A stretch of DNA of 64,000 bases, taken from Methanobrevibacter sp. Lineage in GTDB: Archaea; Methanobacteriota; Methanobacteria; Methanobacteriales; Methanobacteriaceae. Every line of letters starts with the position of its first letter. The stretch's first letter is position 1. This document shows, piece by piece, positions 46,099-55,035 of the stretch. A program made the position numbers and the translations under genes. The DNA lies in the NCBI RefSeq assembly GCF_017409525.1, contig NZ_JAFQSO010000013.1, positions 61,326 to 125,325 of the forward strand, read 5' to 3'. The notes under the pieces are model-generated. The model was not told the origin of the DNA and did not search any database. It saw only the letters and a list, made by a program, of their open reading frames with translations.

Positions 46099-47985
46099 TC
46101 ACCTAGTATCTTTAAAGAAATCATTTCCTGCTTTTGAAATCATCTCATGTGCCATAATACAATCAGCAACATATATGGAATTATTTTCCTTTTCAGCTAG
46201 TTTTAAATGTTCTTGGAGATAATTAAAGACGAGTTCTATGAATTCACCATCATTGTTGTCCAAATATTTCACAAAGTCATTGAAATCAAATTTTTCCAAG
46301 AATGTATCATAAAAATCAATCCATTGGTTCCGCTGTAGAAATTCCTCACCGTCTAGGGTTACTATTGCTTTATCTAATCTGAAATCATCCAGAGGAATCT
46401 GATTTTCAGCTATCCTGTCAATGAGTTCCTGTTTTTTACCAGAAATTTTCAGATTGTTTTTTCTTAAAATATTTTTCAAATCCTTGATTGTCAATGAGTC
46501 ATGAGCGAATTCATCCCAGTTATCATAATTAACTTCATCACTGATTAAGTCCTGCATAAACAGTTGTGATTCTACTGCATGCGGAGTCATTGATCCTTTC
46601 ATTCCCGCTACTGCCATTGCAATCTTTAAGCTATTATGTTTTTTAAGTGACTTTAAGATTCTGAAGACATAAATGTCGTGGCTTATCGGATAGTCCTTTC
46701 CATAATATGTGTCATCAAGCTTGTATTTCTCATCATTAGACCCCCACATCATCTCGGCGACAGGATATGGTGAGTCAAGATTCAACCCAAGAGAATTTAA
46801 ATCCAAATGCTCTCCATCAGGCAACAGCAATTCAGTTTCATCATAATCATCGGCCAGCTCAAGAAATCTGTTGGAAAACTCTTCATCATTATTCATGGCA
46901 TTAACTATTAAGTTTTCAAATTCGCTTTCATCATCTGAGAGTATGGCATTGAAAATACTGGCACCCAACTCTTCATTAGCTCCTATCACATCAAAGAATT
47001 CTTTCATAATCTGCATATCTTCCCCATCAGCTTCAGGTGAATCTAAAAATTCCTGAAATCCTTCAAATAATATTGAATCAGACATTTCACCAAGAAGCAG
47101 AGCAGTTAATCTCTCATCGACATCATCATCTGTTATTTCTCCGGCTTCATATTCTGTGATTAATTGCTGTTTGATTTCCAAAGCCCTGTCATGAGATACT
47201 ATTTCATTGTCAACTATTCCCTGCATAAACTCTGATAATCCTTCACCTTCACCGACAATTACATCATAACCCCATTTTTCCTGAGGCAGTTCCTCTTTCA
47301 ATTCCAGTATCAGTTTTTCAAATTCGCTTTGATATTTAAAGAATAATTCGACAATATCTTTGAAATATTCTTCAGTCAGTTCCTTTCTCTCACCATACTT
47401 TCTTAAATCGTTTTCAAGCATATAGTGATAGATTACCTCTCCTGCATCAACAAGAATGGTTGAACAGATTCCCAAGTCATAATAATTAGACAACGGCAGC
47501 TCATGGGATATTTCTTCTCTTTTGTTGGATTTCACATCCCAGTCATTGAAATAAAAATCTATCCCACTTACTACAATATCATCACTCACTTTCCTTGCAA
47601 AGGAATAATCAATCAGCAATTCGACGATACTACGTGTGGGCTGTAAAATTCCAAAATCAGGTGCTGAAAAAATCATTTTACATATTTCATTGAAAAATAT
47701 TTGTTTTCCTCTAAATTCAGGAAGAATATAACATTCTGTTAACATCAGTGTTGATTGATTATGCAGTTCAAATGTTGCAAAGCCTACGACTTTATTTTCA
47801 TATAAGAGTTCATCAAAAGCAAAACACAGTTCATTTTCAAGACAATATTCTTCCTTATTCATTGATTCAGTAATGTAAGGATAATCATTGAGAATTTCTT
47901 CACTATCTATAAAATCAAAATCAGATTCTGCAGTAATCATTACAGGCATTCCATCTTCACGAATTACATAATTTGCTTTTGACAT
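46099..47985 (-). CDS. Large protein with GNAT-like N-terminus and C-terminal SAP domain
   Basis: 628 residues. Residues about 30-140 resemble a GNAT acetyltransferase (VVGFATFELHNQSTLMLTEC; YILPEFRGKQIFFNEICKMI). The middle is strongly acidic and helical (VDERLTALLLGEMSD; DSPEADGEDMQIMKEFFDVI). Residues about 490-525 are a SAP motif (LTIKDLKNILRKNNLKISGK; KQELIDRIAENQI), which usually binds DNA. No known protein with this arrangement is recalled. Possibly a nucleoid or stress protein; function unknown. Confidence 0.75.
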   Translation of the reverse strand: MSKANYVIREDGMPVMITAESDFDFIDSEEILNDYPYITESMNKEEYCLENELCFAFDELLYENKVVGFATFELHNQSTLMLTECYILPEFRGKQIFFNEICKMIFSAPDFGILQPTRSIVELLIDYSFARKVSDDIVVSGIDFYFNDWDVKSNKREEISHELPLSNYYDLGICSTILVDAGEVIYHYMLENDLRKYGERKELTEEYFKDIVELFFKYQSEFEKLILELKEELPQEKWGYDVIVGEGEGLSEFMQGIVDNEIVSHDRALEIKQQLITEYEAGEITDDDVDERLTALLLGEMSDSILFEGFQEFLDSPEADGEDMQIMKEFFDVIGANEELGASIFNAILSDDESEFENLIVNAMNNDEEFSNRFLELADDYDETELLLPDGEHLDLNSLGLNLDSPYPVAEMMWGSNDEKYKLDDTYYGKDYPISHDIYVFRILKSLKKHNSLKIAMAVAGMKGSMTPHAVESQLFMQDLISDEVNYDNWDEFAHDSLTIKDLKNILRKNNLKISGKKQELIDRIAENQIPLDDFRLDKAIVTLDGEEFLQRNQWIDFYDTFLEKFDFNDFVKYLDNNDGEFIELVFNYLQEHLKLAEKENNSIYVADCIMAHEMISKAGNDFFKDTR

Positions 47986-48344
47986 TTAATTCACAACCCC
48001 AAAGTATAATTAATATTCATTTCTATTTCCGAGTAGTATAAATAATTTTTTCAATACTTTTGATTGGTAACTATACAAAACCAGTTCATTCGTTTTAATA
48101 CGAACAATTGTAACATTTATTTGCCAAAAAGTTCAGATTATTACTTGTAAAAATACAGCGAGAAAAGTAGTAACTATACAAAAATTTATATACTTACAAA
48201 AGGGTAATACATCAATTTTATTAATTCTATTTTTTAAAATTCCCCAATATAACTGTCAAACTTTACAGCATCCCCCTCATTATATTAGCCCATTTGTAAT
48301 TTTATTTATATAAATAAGTAATGGAATTTAGGGGAATAGAAAAA
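47986..48344. other. Non-coding region with repeated promoter-like motifs
   Basis: GTAACTATACAAAA occurs at 48066 and again at 48173, followed the second time by ATTTATATACTTACAAAAGG (48185-48204), a motif shared with 37120 and 44355. No ORF is convincing. Confidence 0.35.
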
Positions 48345-48505
48345 TAATTGATGAATGAAAATATTTAATTATCATAGGTTCTAGAAAAGGTAGTGTAGAG
48401 AGGCAAAAGTACTACAACTATCACATGAGTTTTCATATTAACCTCTCCAAAACATATAATTAGTTAATATTTTAAATTTCAAGTTATATATAATTAATAG
48501 ATAGT
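48345..48505 (-). repeat. Dispersed TATA/micro-ORF cassette, copy F
   Basis: TATA region TTAATTATATATAACTTG, GGAGAGG ribosome site, ATG at 48436 with a 23-residue frame MKTHVIVVVLLPLYTTFSRT, pyrimidine-rich end CTACACTACCTTTTC. Sub-type D/F. Far end shares AAAATATTTAATTA with copies B and C. Confidence 0.75.
48365..48436 (-). CDS. Micro-ORF of cassette F (23 aa)
   Basis: MKTHVIVVVLLPLYTTFSRT then YDN; longest of the five. Preceded by GGAGAGG five bases before ATG. Confidence 0.4.
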   Translation of the reverse strand: MKTHVIVVVLLPLYTTFSRTYDN

Positions 48506-48529
48506 TTTTTCTTTAATTCACTTGGATGA

Positions 48530-49049
48530 CATTGACATTAACTGCAGGGTTTTGGATTTGATTTGATTTTTGGACTGCGATATATATGAACTAATTTTGG
48601 AAAGTTAGTTTTGAATATCAATATGTCGATGCAACAACTGCCAAAGCAGGATACCTCATCGAATACAATACAATACAATATTCTTTTTAATTGCTGTTCA
48701 TTAGTTATATTATTTTTTGATGTTTTTACTTTAACTTTAGTTCCATCTAAACTCACATGATAATTCTTCTTTGCAAACTTTAATGTTGTTTTAAAAGCCT
48801 CATCGATTCAATCAGGATAATCGGCTTTAAATCCCAAAATGGTTCTGCAAACTGTCTTTTCATGCCGGCTAGGTACATATAAGCAATATAAGTTCTTGTT
48901 CTCCTTTCAATTTCACGGGAAGGAGTCTTCCATCAAACACTCATTAAAACTAGCCTAATCAACATTTCACGAGGATAAGCAGGTTCACCCGGCTTGTCAC
49001 GAAACTTGAGATTTGTTTGAGAACAATCAATTTGGTCGGCCAAATTTTA
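48530..49049 (-). pseudogene. Degenerate IS1182-like (DUF772) transposase
   Basis: Broken minus-strand frames read IDCSQTNLKFRDKPGEPAYP, REMLIRLVLMSV (stop), WKTPSREIERRTRTYIAYMY, LAGMKRQFAEPFWDLKPII and, in another frame, VSLDGTKVKVKTSKNNITNE with QQLKRILY. The order matches the N-terminal half of IS1182/ISL-type transposases. Several stops and frameshifts, and no C-terminal catalytic half, so it is inactive. Confidence 0.7.
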
Positions 49050-49147
49050 ATAAAAAAAACATGAAAAAATTATTTATTGAACAGAATACTAAATATACTT
49101 ATTCTTTATAACTAAATAATATATGTTATTTTAGGAGTTGAAATATT

Positions 49148-50089
49148 ATGTCAAAAAATAGAAAAATAATTAGGCTACTAATAGCTATAGCAGCTTTATT
49201 ACTAATTATTTTTACATTATATGGTATGTCCAGTGATAATGAAGATACTGTTAAAATCGGATATCTACCTACAGATCACGATTCGGCATTATTTGTCGCA
49301 AATGCAACAGGAATGTTTGAAGATGCGGGAATTGATGTGGAACTACATGAATATAATAACGGCGGAGATTTGATGAGTGCAATGGCCAGTGGTGAGTTAG
49401 ATGTGGGCTATGTTGGACTACCTCCCGTAATATATTCCATGACTAAAGGAGTGCCTATAAAAATTGTTGCAGGAGCTCAAAATGAGGGCAGCGGTTTGGT
49501 TTGCCAAAATTCATCAATCAATTCAACCTCTGATTTAAAAGACAAGATTGTGGCTACACCCGGTGAAGCATCAATACAAAGCGTATTATTAAAATATGAT
49601 TTGAACAAAAGCGGACTAAACATTTCCGATATTGAAAGTCCCAGCATGAAGGTTTCCTCAATGAATGATGCATTAAGAACTGATAGTATCGATGCAATGT
49701 TAACATATGAACCTTATGTTACAATTTCACAGAAACTTAATAATAAAACTCTTCTGAAAAGTTCTGGAGATATTTTGCCCGATCATCCCTGCTGCGTTGT
49801 AGTGATGACTAAAAAATTTATATCAGAAAATCCTGATAAAGTAAAAAAAATTTTAGATGTCCACAAAAAAGCAACAGATAAAATAATAGAAAATCCTGAA
49901 GAAGCAGTGCAATATCTGCCCCCACATATTGTTCCTAATGCTGAAATTGAAAAAGAAAGTTTAGCACATATTAAATGGGTAAGTGATTTGAATGATACCT
50001 ACAAGAAAAATGTGATTGAGTTTATGAATATTGAAAAAGATTTGGGAATAATTGATGAGACAATACCTCAAGAAAAGTTATTTATATAA
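49148..50089 (+). CDS. ABC transporter substrate-binding protein (SsuA/TauA type)
   Basis: 313 residues, GGAGTTGAAATATT before the ATG. One N-terminal membrane helix (residues 5-27) anchors or exports it. Then the NMT1/SsuA-like fold: VKIGYLPTDHDSALFVANAT, GIDVELHEYNNGGDLMSAMA, and LDVGYVGLPPVIYSMTKGVP. Binds sulfonates, nitrate, pyrimidines or similar, substrate not determinable. First of three genes with the permease and ATPase. Confidence 0.92.
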   Translation: MSKNRKIIRLLIAIAALLLIIFTLYGMSSDNEDTVKIGYLPTDHDSALFVANATGMFEDAGIDVELHEYNNGGDLMSAMASGELDVGYVGLPPVIYSMTKGVPIKIVAGAQNEGSGLVCQNSSINSTSDLKDKIVATPGEASIQSVLLKYDLNKSGLNISDIESPSMKVSSMNDALRTDSIDAMLTYEPYVTISQKLNNKTLLKSSGDILPDHPCCVVVMTKKFISENPDKVKKILDVHKKATDKIIENPEEAVQYLPPHIVPNAEIEKESLAHIKWVSDLNDTYKKNVIEFMNIEKDLGIIDETIPQEKLFI

Positions 50090-50119
50090 AATTAAAAGAT
50101 TATCAAAAAGGTTTTTAAT

Positions 50120-50872
50120 ATGACTAAATTTAGAGAAGAATATAAGCATGATATGTTAATATTACCTGTTATTATAATAATAATTTGGTATTTGGTTTGT
50201 GATTTTTTCCAGCTGGTTCCAAGTTACATGTTTCCTGGACTAGCAGATGTTGCAGCTTCATTTGTCAAGTTGGCTGTTTCAGGACAGCTTTTTAGAGATA
50301 TCATTGATACACTCTATAAAGTATTGTTCGGTATGTTACTGGCATCAGTGGTTGGTATAACATTAGGCATAATATTAGGATGGTATAAACGATTAGAAAG
50401 AATATGTAGTTTAGTAGTTAGTGTTTTAAGACCTATTCCACCAATTGCATGGATTCCTTTTTCAATAATATGGTTCGGTATTGGAGTATGGCCAGCAATA
50501 TTCATTATTTTCATGGGATGTGTATTCCCAATCCTGATTTCAACAATTGACGGAGTGCACAGAACAGATCCTGTTTTAATAGAAGCGGCAGAATCATTTG
50601 GAGCATCAAATTCACAGATGTTAACTGAAGTAGTCATACCATCAAGTTTGCCTTTTATTGTATCCGGACTTAAAGTAGCAATAGCTATTGCTTTAATGTG
50701 TACAATTTCCGGTGAGATGATTGGATCAAGTTCAGGTATAGGATATATGATTTTAACATCTACAAACCTATTTGATACAGGTTCAACAGTAGTTGGAATG
50801 TTAGTAATTGGAGTAATCGGTATAATTTTCGATTATGTCTTTACAAAGATACAGGAAAAAATATTCTGGTAA
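50120..50872 (+). CDS. ABC transporter permease (SsuC/TauC type)
   Basis: 250 residues, six membrane helices. The EAA-loop motif is EAAESFGASNSQMLTEVVIP near residues 155-174, facing the ATPase. VLRPIPPIAWIPFSIIWFGI is characteristic of SsuC/TauC/NrtB permeases. Cotranscribed with the binding protein and ATPase. Confidence 0.94.
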   Translation: MTKFREEYKHDMLILPVIIIIIWYLVCDFFQLVPSYMFPGLADVAASFVKLAVSGQLFRDIIDTLYKVLFGMLLASVVGITLGIILGWYKRLERICSLVVSVLRPIPPIAWIPFSIIWFGIGVWPAIFIIFMGCVFPILISTIDGVHRTDPVLIEAAESFGASNSQMLTEVVIPSSLPFIVSGLKVAIAIALMCTISGEMIGSSSGIGYMILTSTNLFDTGSTVVGMLVIGVIGIIFDYVFTKIQEKIFW

Positions 50873-50881
50873 GGCGATAAA

Positions 50882-51640
50882 ATGACATTTGAAATAGAAA
50901 ATGTATCAAAAATTTTTGAATCAAAAGATAGTGGAGAAGAAGTAATCGCTCTAAAGGATATCAACCTTACTATTGAAACAGGAGCATTTGTATCATTTGT
51001 AGGTCCGTCAGGTTGCGGAAAAACAACTTTACTGCGTATAATAGAAGGTTTTGAAAATCCTACAGAAGGTACTGTTAAAGATGATGGAGAAATAGTGACA
51101 GGACCTTCCAACAAAAGAGGTTTTATATTCCAGAACTATTCTCTCTATCCATGGTTAAATATCCTTGATAATGTAATATTCGGATTAAATATCAATGGCA
51201 AATCTGAAAAAGAAAGTAAACAACGTGCAATGGAATACCTTGAGGCTTTTGGGCTAAAAGATTTTGCAGAAAGATATCCTAAGGAATTATCCGGAGGTAT
51301 GAAACAGAGAGTTGCAATAATCCGGTCAATAATCAATGATTCTGATAGCATATTGATGGATGAATCATTTAGTGCATTAGATATACAGACAAGGCGTAAA
51401 CTACAAAAAATAATTCTTAAAATTTGTAAAGAAAACAATAAGACAATCATTTTCGTTACGCATGATATTGAAGAAGCAGTATTCCTATCAGATAAAATTG
51501 TCATTCTATCTGCAAGACCTGGAATAATAAAAGAAATTGTTGAAGTTAAACTAGAACATCCGAGAGATAGGAATAATTCAGAATTTACTGAATTAGTATC
51601 TAAAATTACCGATGAAATTGGTGAATCAGAAGATGAGTGA
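50882..51640 (+). CDS. ABC transporter ATP-binding protein (SsuB/TauB type)
   Basis: 252 residues. Walker A FVGPSGCGKTTLLRI near residues 38-52, Q-loop FIFQNYSLYPWLNI near 81-94, ABC signature LSGGMKQRVAIIRSI near 138-152, Walker B SILMDESFSALD near 157-168, H-loop FVTHDIEEA. Follows the permease by 9 bp. Complete. Confidence 0.95.
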   Translation: MTFEIENVSKIFESKDSGEEVIALKDINLTIETGAFVSFVGPSGCGKTTLLRIIEGFENPTEGTVKDDGEIVTGPSNKRGFIFQNYSLYPWLNILDNVIFGLNINGKSEKESKQRAMEYLEAFGLKDFAERYPKELSGGMKQRVAIIRSIINDSDSILMDESFSALDIQTRRKLQKIILKICKENNKTIIFVTHDIEEAVFLSDKIVILSARPGIIKEIVEVKLEHPRDRNNSEFTELVSKITDEIGESEDE

Positions 51641-51669
51641 TTTTCTTAGAATAATTCCATTGAACTGCC

Positions 51670-51686
51670 AAGACTCCTGAAGTCTT
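51670..51686 (+). terminator. Small hairpin after ABC operon
   Basis: AAGACT-CCTGA-AGTCTT, 30 bp past the stop codon and without a T-run, so termination is uncertain. Confidence 0.3.
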
Positions 51687-51749
51687 AGATTCATGGATGT
51701 TAAACGAAATGAAACCCTTTAATGATATAAAAAATAGAAAAGAAAGTAT

Positions 51750-52532
51750 TTATGGATAAATACTTTCTGGAGGATTTTCCAAATCAATGACTTTTTTATT
51801 TTCCAGGTTTTCATGACCTAATGGAGTATGTGTGGACAGATATACAGTAGGATTGTTTTTAATGAATTCCCTGACATTGTCTAAGGTTTCCCTTGCCTTT
51901 GCAACATCTTCAAAAACAATTGACAGCTTATTTTCATACAAAGCCTCATCAGTATAGGTTACATCACCGTGAATCATGTAAAACAGCCCGTCATCTTCTG
52001 CAATGACAATGCTATTTCCTGTTGTATGACCAACAGCTTCAATAAGATATACTCCATCAACTATCTTTTCTGATTTTTCAAAGTTATGATATGATCCATC
52101 CTTGAACTCAACAGGAACAATGTTGTCTCCTGTAAGGTCCATCTCTTCAGCTTCTGTTTTTGAAATATATACATTGGCATTTGGAAACTGCCTTAACTCG
52201 CCTGTGTGATCAGCGTGTTTATGGGTAATCAGAATCTTTGTTATGTCTTCTGGCTTATATCCCACTTTGTTGAGTGCGGTCAGATAGTCGCTGATTCTCT
52301 CCCCCATTGACAGAGGAGTGTTTTCATCCACTTCCATCTGCGGCGCTTCACTCGGCATGTCGGTATCTACAAGGATTACTTCATCGCCTGTGTCGATAAG
52401 ATAGTTCTGAATGCTTGAGCGGTATTTTACTGAATCGTCAAGACCGTCCATTCCTTCTCCGCCAAATGCGAAAGTTTGCTTCATGAAACCGTTTTCATAT
52501 GTTTTGATAGCTTTAATTTCCATTTTGATCAT
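51750..52532 (-). CDS. Metallo-beta-lactamase-fold hydrolase (copy 2)
   Basis: 260 residues, close paralogue of 34961-35746. Zinc motif ITHKHADHTGELRQFPN, IEAVGHTTGNSIVI, FYMIHGDVTYTDEAL and STHTPLGHENL. Its start overlaps the ferritin-like gene by 20 bp; M4 (MEIKAIKTYENG) is an alternative. Substrate unknown. Confidence 0.9.
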   Translation of the reverse strand: MIKMEIKAIKTYENGFMKQTFAFGGEGMDGLDDSVKYRSSIQNYLIDTGDEVILVDTDMPSEAPQMEVDENTPLSMGERISDYLTALNKVGYKPEDITKILITHKHADHTGELRQFPNANVYISKTEAEEMDLTGDNIVPVEFKDGSYHNFEKSEKIVDGVYLIEAVGHTTGNSIVIAEDDGLFYMIHGDVTYTDEALYENKLSIVFEDVAKARETLDNVREFIKNNPTVYLSTHTPLGHENLENKKVIDLENPPESIYP

Positions 52533-52992
52533 TGATTAACAGTTGTGTTAGATAATTCTGTTTTCCAATCATTTTGCAGAGGTCCAGTTGTTGTTCTGAC
52601 CAGTACATGTCTTCCTCTTCATCTTTGAGATATATTTTCATTAGATCATAGGTTGTTGCATCCAATATTCCGGATTCCATTACATCATTTAAATAGGCAA
52701 TTCCTTCAACGGATACGTTGTAGTCATGTTCGATGAATTCTACAATGTCTGTAAATACTGGTGCTTCTGGTGCTGCTTCCTGTTTGAGTTCGCCTCCTAA
52801 ATCAAGGATGCGGTCCATGAACTGTTCGACGAAATCCAGCTCTTCGGTTGCATGGGCTGCGTATTTGTCTCCAAGAGACTGGAAGCCTAGGCCTGCAAAT
52901 ATTTTTGATTGGATTCTGTGTCCGAATGAATTTGCAGCAAGACCAGTTACTAAAAATTGTAAAAATTCAATTGTTTTTTCTTTATCTGACAT
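52513..52992 (-). CDS. Ferritin-like four-helix protein (copy 2)
   Basis: 159 residues, close paralogue of 35760-36239: FGHRIQSKIFAGLGFQSLGD, HATEELDFVEQFMDRILDLG, YLKDEEEDMYWSEQQLDLCK. Preceded by TTTTAGGTGATAAATT and by a CTTAAGT-type inverted repeat. Overlaps the next gene. Possible iron or peroxide handling. Confidence 0.85.
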   Translation of the reverse strand: MSDKEKTIEFLQFLVTGLAANSFGHRIQSKIFAGLGFQSLGDKYAAHATEELDFVEQFMDRILDLGGELKQEAAPEAPVFTDIVEFIEHDYNVSVEGIAYLNDVMESGILDATTYDLMKIYLKDEEEDMYWSEQQLDLCKMIGKQNYLTQLLINDQNGN

Positions 52993-53015
52993 AATTTATC
53001 ACCTAAAACATTAAT

Positions 53016-53034
53016 GACTTAATAGTCTTAAGTC
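53016..53034. promoter_or_regulatory. Inverted repeat before ferritin-like gene, copy 2
   Basis: GACTTAA-TAGTC-TTAAGTC, 7-5-7. Equivalent position and half-site to 36266-36282. Candidate MarR site. Confidence 0.6.
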
Positions 53035-53071
53035 TTAATTTTAAGGTTTATCTGAAATAATATATAAAAGT

Positions 53072-53521
53072 TTAGTATGAATTAATAGCCAATTGAGAAT
53101 AATCGTATAGCATTTTTTTGAATTTTTCAACATCTTCTGGAGAATAATTTTCAAAGAATTTGGCTTCGCCTTCATAAGCTTCTTTTAGTAATTTGAAATA
53201 AATTTCCTTTCCTTTTTCTGTTAAATTTAAAATTCTGCGGCTTTTGTTTTTCTCATCAACATCCCGTTTTACCAATCCATTTTTTTCAAGTCTCTTAATT
53301 ATTTGGGCGATATTTGATTCACTTACAAACAATAACTCTGCCAAATCCTTTTGAGAACAGTTCTGATTGTAGAAAATATTAGCAAGATATGTAAAGTCAT
53401 AAGGAGTGATATCTTCATGATTCTTTTTTAGATAGTACTTAAAATGCAAATTAATGTAGTCAATGTAGAGCAAAGCAGGCGTAAACATTATTCTTTCATG
53501 ATCAAAATTTAAATCTGCCAT
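53072..53521 (-). CDS. MarR-family regulator (copy 2)
   Basis: 149 residues. CSQKDLAELLFVSESNIAQI then IKRLEKNGLVKRDVDEKNKS, the helix-turn-helix and wing; paralogue of 36321-36767 with the same leading segment (MADLNFDHERIMFTP). Heads the second ferritin/MBL operon. GAGGTGG lies before the ATG. Confidence 0.92.
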   Translation of the reverse strand: MADLNFDHERIMFTPALLYIDYINLHFKYYLKKNHEDITPYDFTYLANIFYNQNCSQKDLAELLFVSESNIAQIIKRLEKNGLVKRDVDEKNKSRRILNLTEKGKEIYFKLLKEAYEGEAKFFENYSPEDVEKFKKMLYDYSQLAINSY

Positions 53522-53703
53522 TTTTCAATCCACCTCAATATAACTATTGGACTTTTATAAATTTAAAATATGACATTAACATCAGCAATTCGGGATTTGA
53601 AACTTGATTTGAATATACCATTGAAAAGAAGTTGATGGATGTTTTAACCAAAATATATATTTGTTAAAAAGAAAAAAATTTTATAGAATAGGAGTTATCT
53701 AAA

Positions 53704-54036
53704 ATGAATAATATAATTTTTCTTATACTCGCCATTTTATTTGAAACAAGTGCTACAACACTATTAAAAGTCTCTAACGGTTTTAGCAAACTTTTACCCA
53801 CTATTGCATCAATCATACTATATATGCTTTCATTTTATTGCCTTAGCAACTGCTTAAAAACAGTGCCAATAGGAATTGCTTATGCCATTTGGTCAGCATT
53901 AGGAATAGTACTTGTGACCCTTGTTGGCATTATTGCCTTTAAACAAACACCTGATTGGGCTGCAATCATTGGGCTTTCATTAATCATTATTGGAGTGGGA
54001 GTGCTGAATTTATTCTCAAATGTTACTATTCACTAA
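53704..54036 (+). CDS. Small multidrug resistance (SMR/EmrE-type) transporter
   Basis: 110 residues, four membrane helices. Essential Glu in LAILFETSATTLLKVS near residue 14, YAIWSALGIVLVTLVGIIAF near residues 59-78, and the GVGVLNL end. Works as a dual-topology dimer exporting quaternary amines or guanidinium against protons. GGAGTTATCT precedes the ATG. Monocistronic. Confidence 0.93.
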   Translation: MNNIIFLILAILFETSATTLLKVSNGFSKLLPTIASIILYMLSFYCLSNCLKTVPIGIAYAIWSALGIVLVTLVGIIAFKQTPDWAAIIGLSLIIIGVGVLNLFSNVTIH

Positions 54037-54158
54037 AATAACATTAACATATCAGATTTGAAACTTGCTTTGGAAAACCCTGCAGTTGTTTTCCATTTGA
54101 ATCTGATATTGGACTGGAATATTAGGAACCTATCTATAATATTCCCATAAATTCTTTT

Positions 54159-54686
54159 TTAATTGAATCTTTCAAAAACAATACCTGCCCATACATAGGA
54201 CAGTTCAAACAAAATAAAGCAAACAAATATCCAAAAATCAAATACGCCACAAACAGCAAGCAAAAATATAACAATCTTCATCACAAAACGGTATTCAAAA
54301 AATAAATTTAAAAACTTGTCTTCAGTCCTATTTGGAATTAGTTCATGACCTATTTCATCACTAATAACTGCTAAAATACAAATCAGCAAAATAACTAAAC
54401 TCAAATTAGGAATTCCTACAGCCAACAGAACTGCTAAAAAAACAATCATAGTGATTACATGATGAATCCCATCTACTTTTAAAACTATGAAAGTGCCTAT
54501 TAAGATAGAAATGAATACATATGCTGCATCACTATTGTAAACTGTAGCTACAACAGAGGCAATAGCACAAAAAATGCCAAAAAATGTTGAAAAAGTCAGA
54601 TTATGGTTAACATCATATAAATCATCCGAATATTTCATGAAAAAACCGGACAGAATAAAAAGAAAAGCAAGAATAATATAATTCAT
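54159..54686 (-). CDS. Conserved-looking polytopic membrane protein
   Basis: 175 residues, five or six membrane helices, starting MNYIILAFLFILSGFFMKYS and containing a polar DEIGHELIPNRTEDKFLN loop near residues 112-129. Acidic/His residues and HHVITMIVFL near residue 76 suggest a metal or proton site, but no family is recognised. Confidence 0.7.
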   Translation of the reverse strand: MNYIILAFLFILSGFFMKYSDDLYDVNHNLTFSTFFGIFCAIASVVATVYNSDAAYVFISILIGTFIVLKVDGIHHVITMIVFLAVLLAVGIPNLSLVILLICILAVISDEIGHELIPNRTEDKFLNLFFEYRFVMKIVIFLLAVCGVFDFWIFVCFILFELSYVWAGIVFERFN

Positions 54687-54948
54687 CTAATCACTACTAA
54701 TTTAAAGTTTTTATCAATAATAATATATAATTTATTATTTTATAAATATTTAAGGCTTTTTCTAAAACTTGTGATTAATCGTGATGTCAATGTCACTATC
54801 CACATCCCTAAAGAAGGATTAAAAATCGCCAGAACGACTGTGCAATAAAATTATTAAAAAATTGAAGAAATTGATTTATATATTGGACTAGAATATTTGA
54901 ACCAGTCATTTGAAATTAATACTATGCAAATAGTAGATATGAAAATAT

Positions 54949-55018
54949 AGTAAAAAAAACTTTAAAAATATGCATATTAGTAAAAAAAAACTTTAAAAAC
55001 AATATGTATATTAGTAAA
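54949..55018. repeat. Short tandem duplication
   Basis: Two copies of a 30- to 34-bp unit, AGTAAAAAAAACTTTAAAAA then ATATG(C/T)ATATT, followed by the start of a third (AGTAAAAT). AT-rich, probably slippage; lies just before the cstA remnant. Confidence 0.55.
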
Positions 55019-55035
55019 ATAGTACAATAATATAT

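Noticed and set aside
48538..48756. 72-residue ORF read as a gene
   Set aside because: Its start (SLDGTKVKVKTSKNN) is a fragment of the degenerate transposase; the rest is out-of-frame sequence.
54949..55018. Tandem AT-rich units as an origin of replication
   Set aside because: No origin-recognition-box-like motifs and no cdc6/orc gene nearby.
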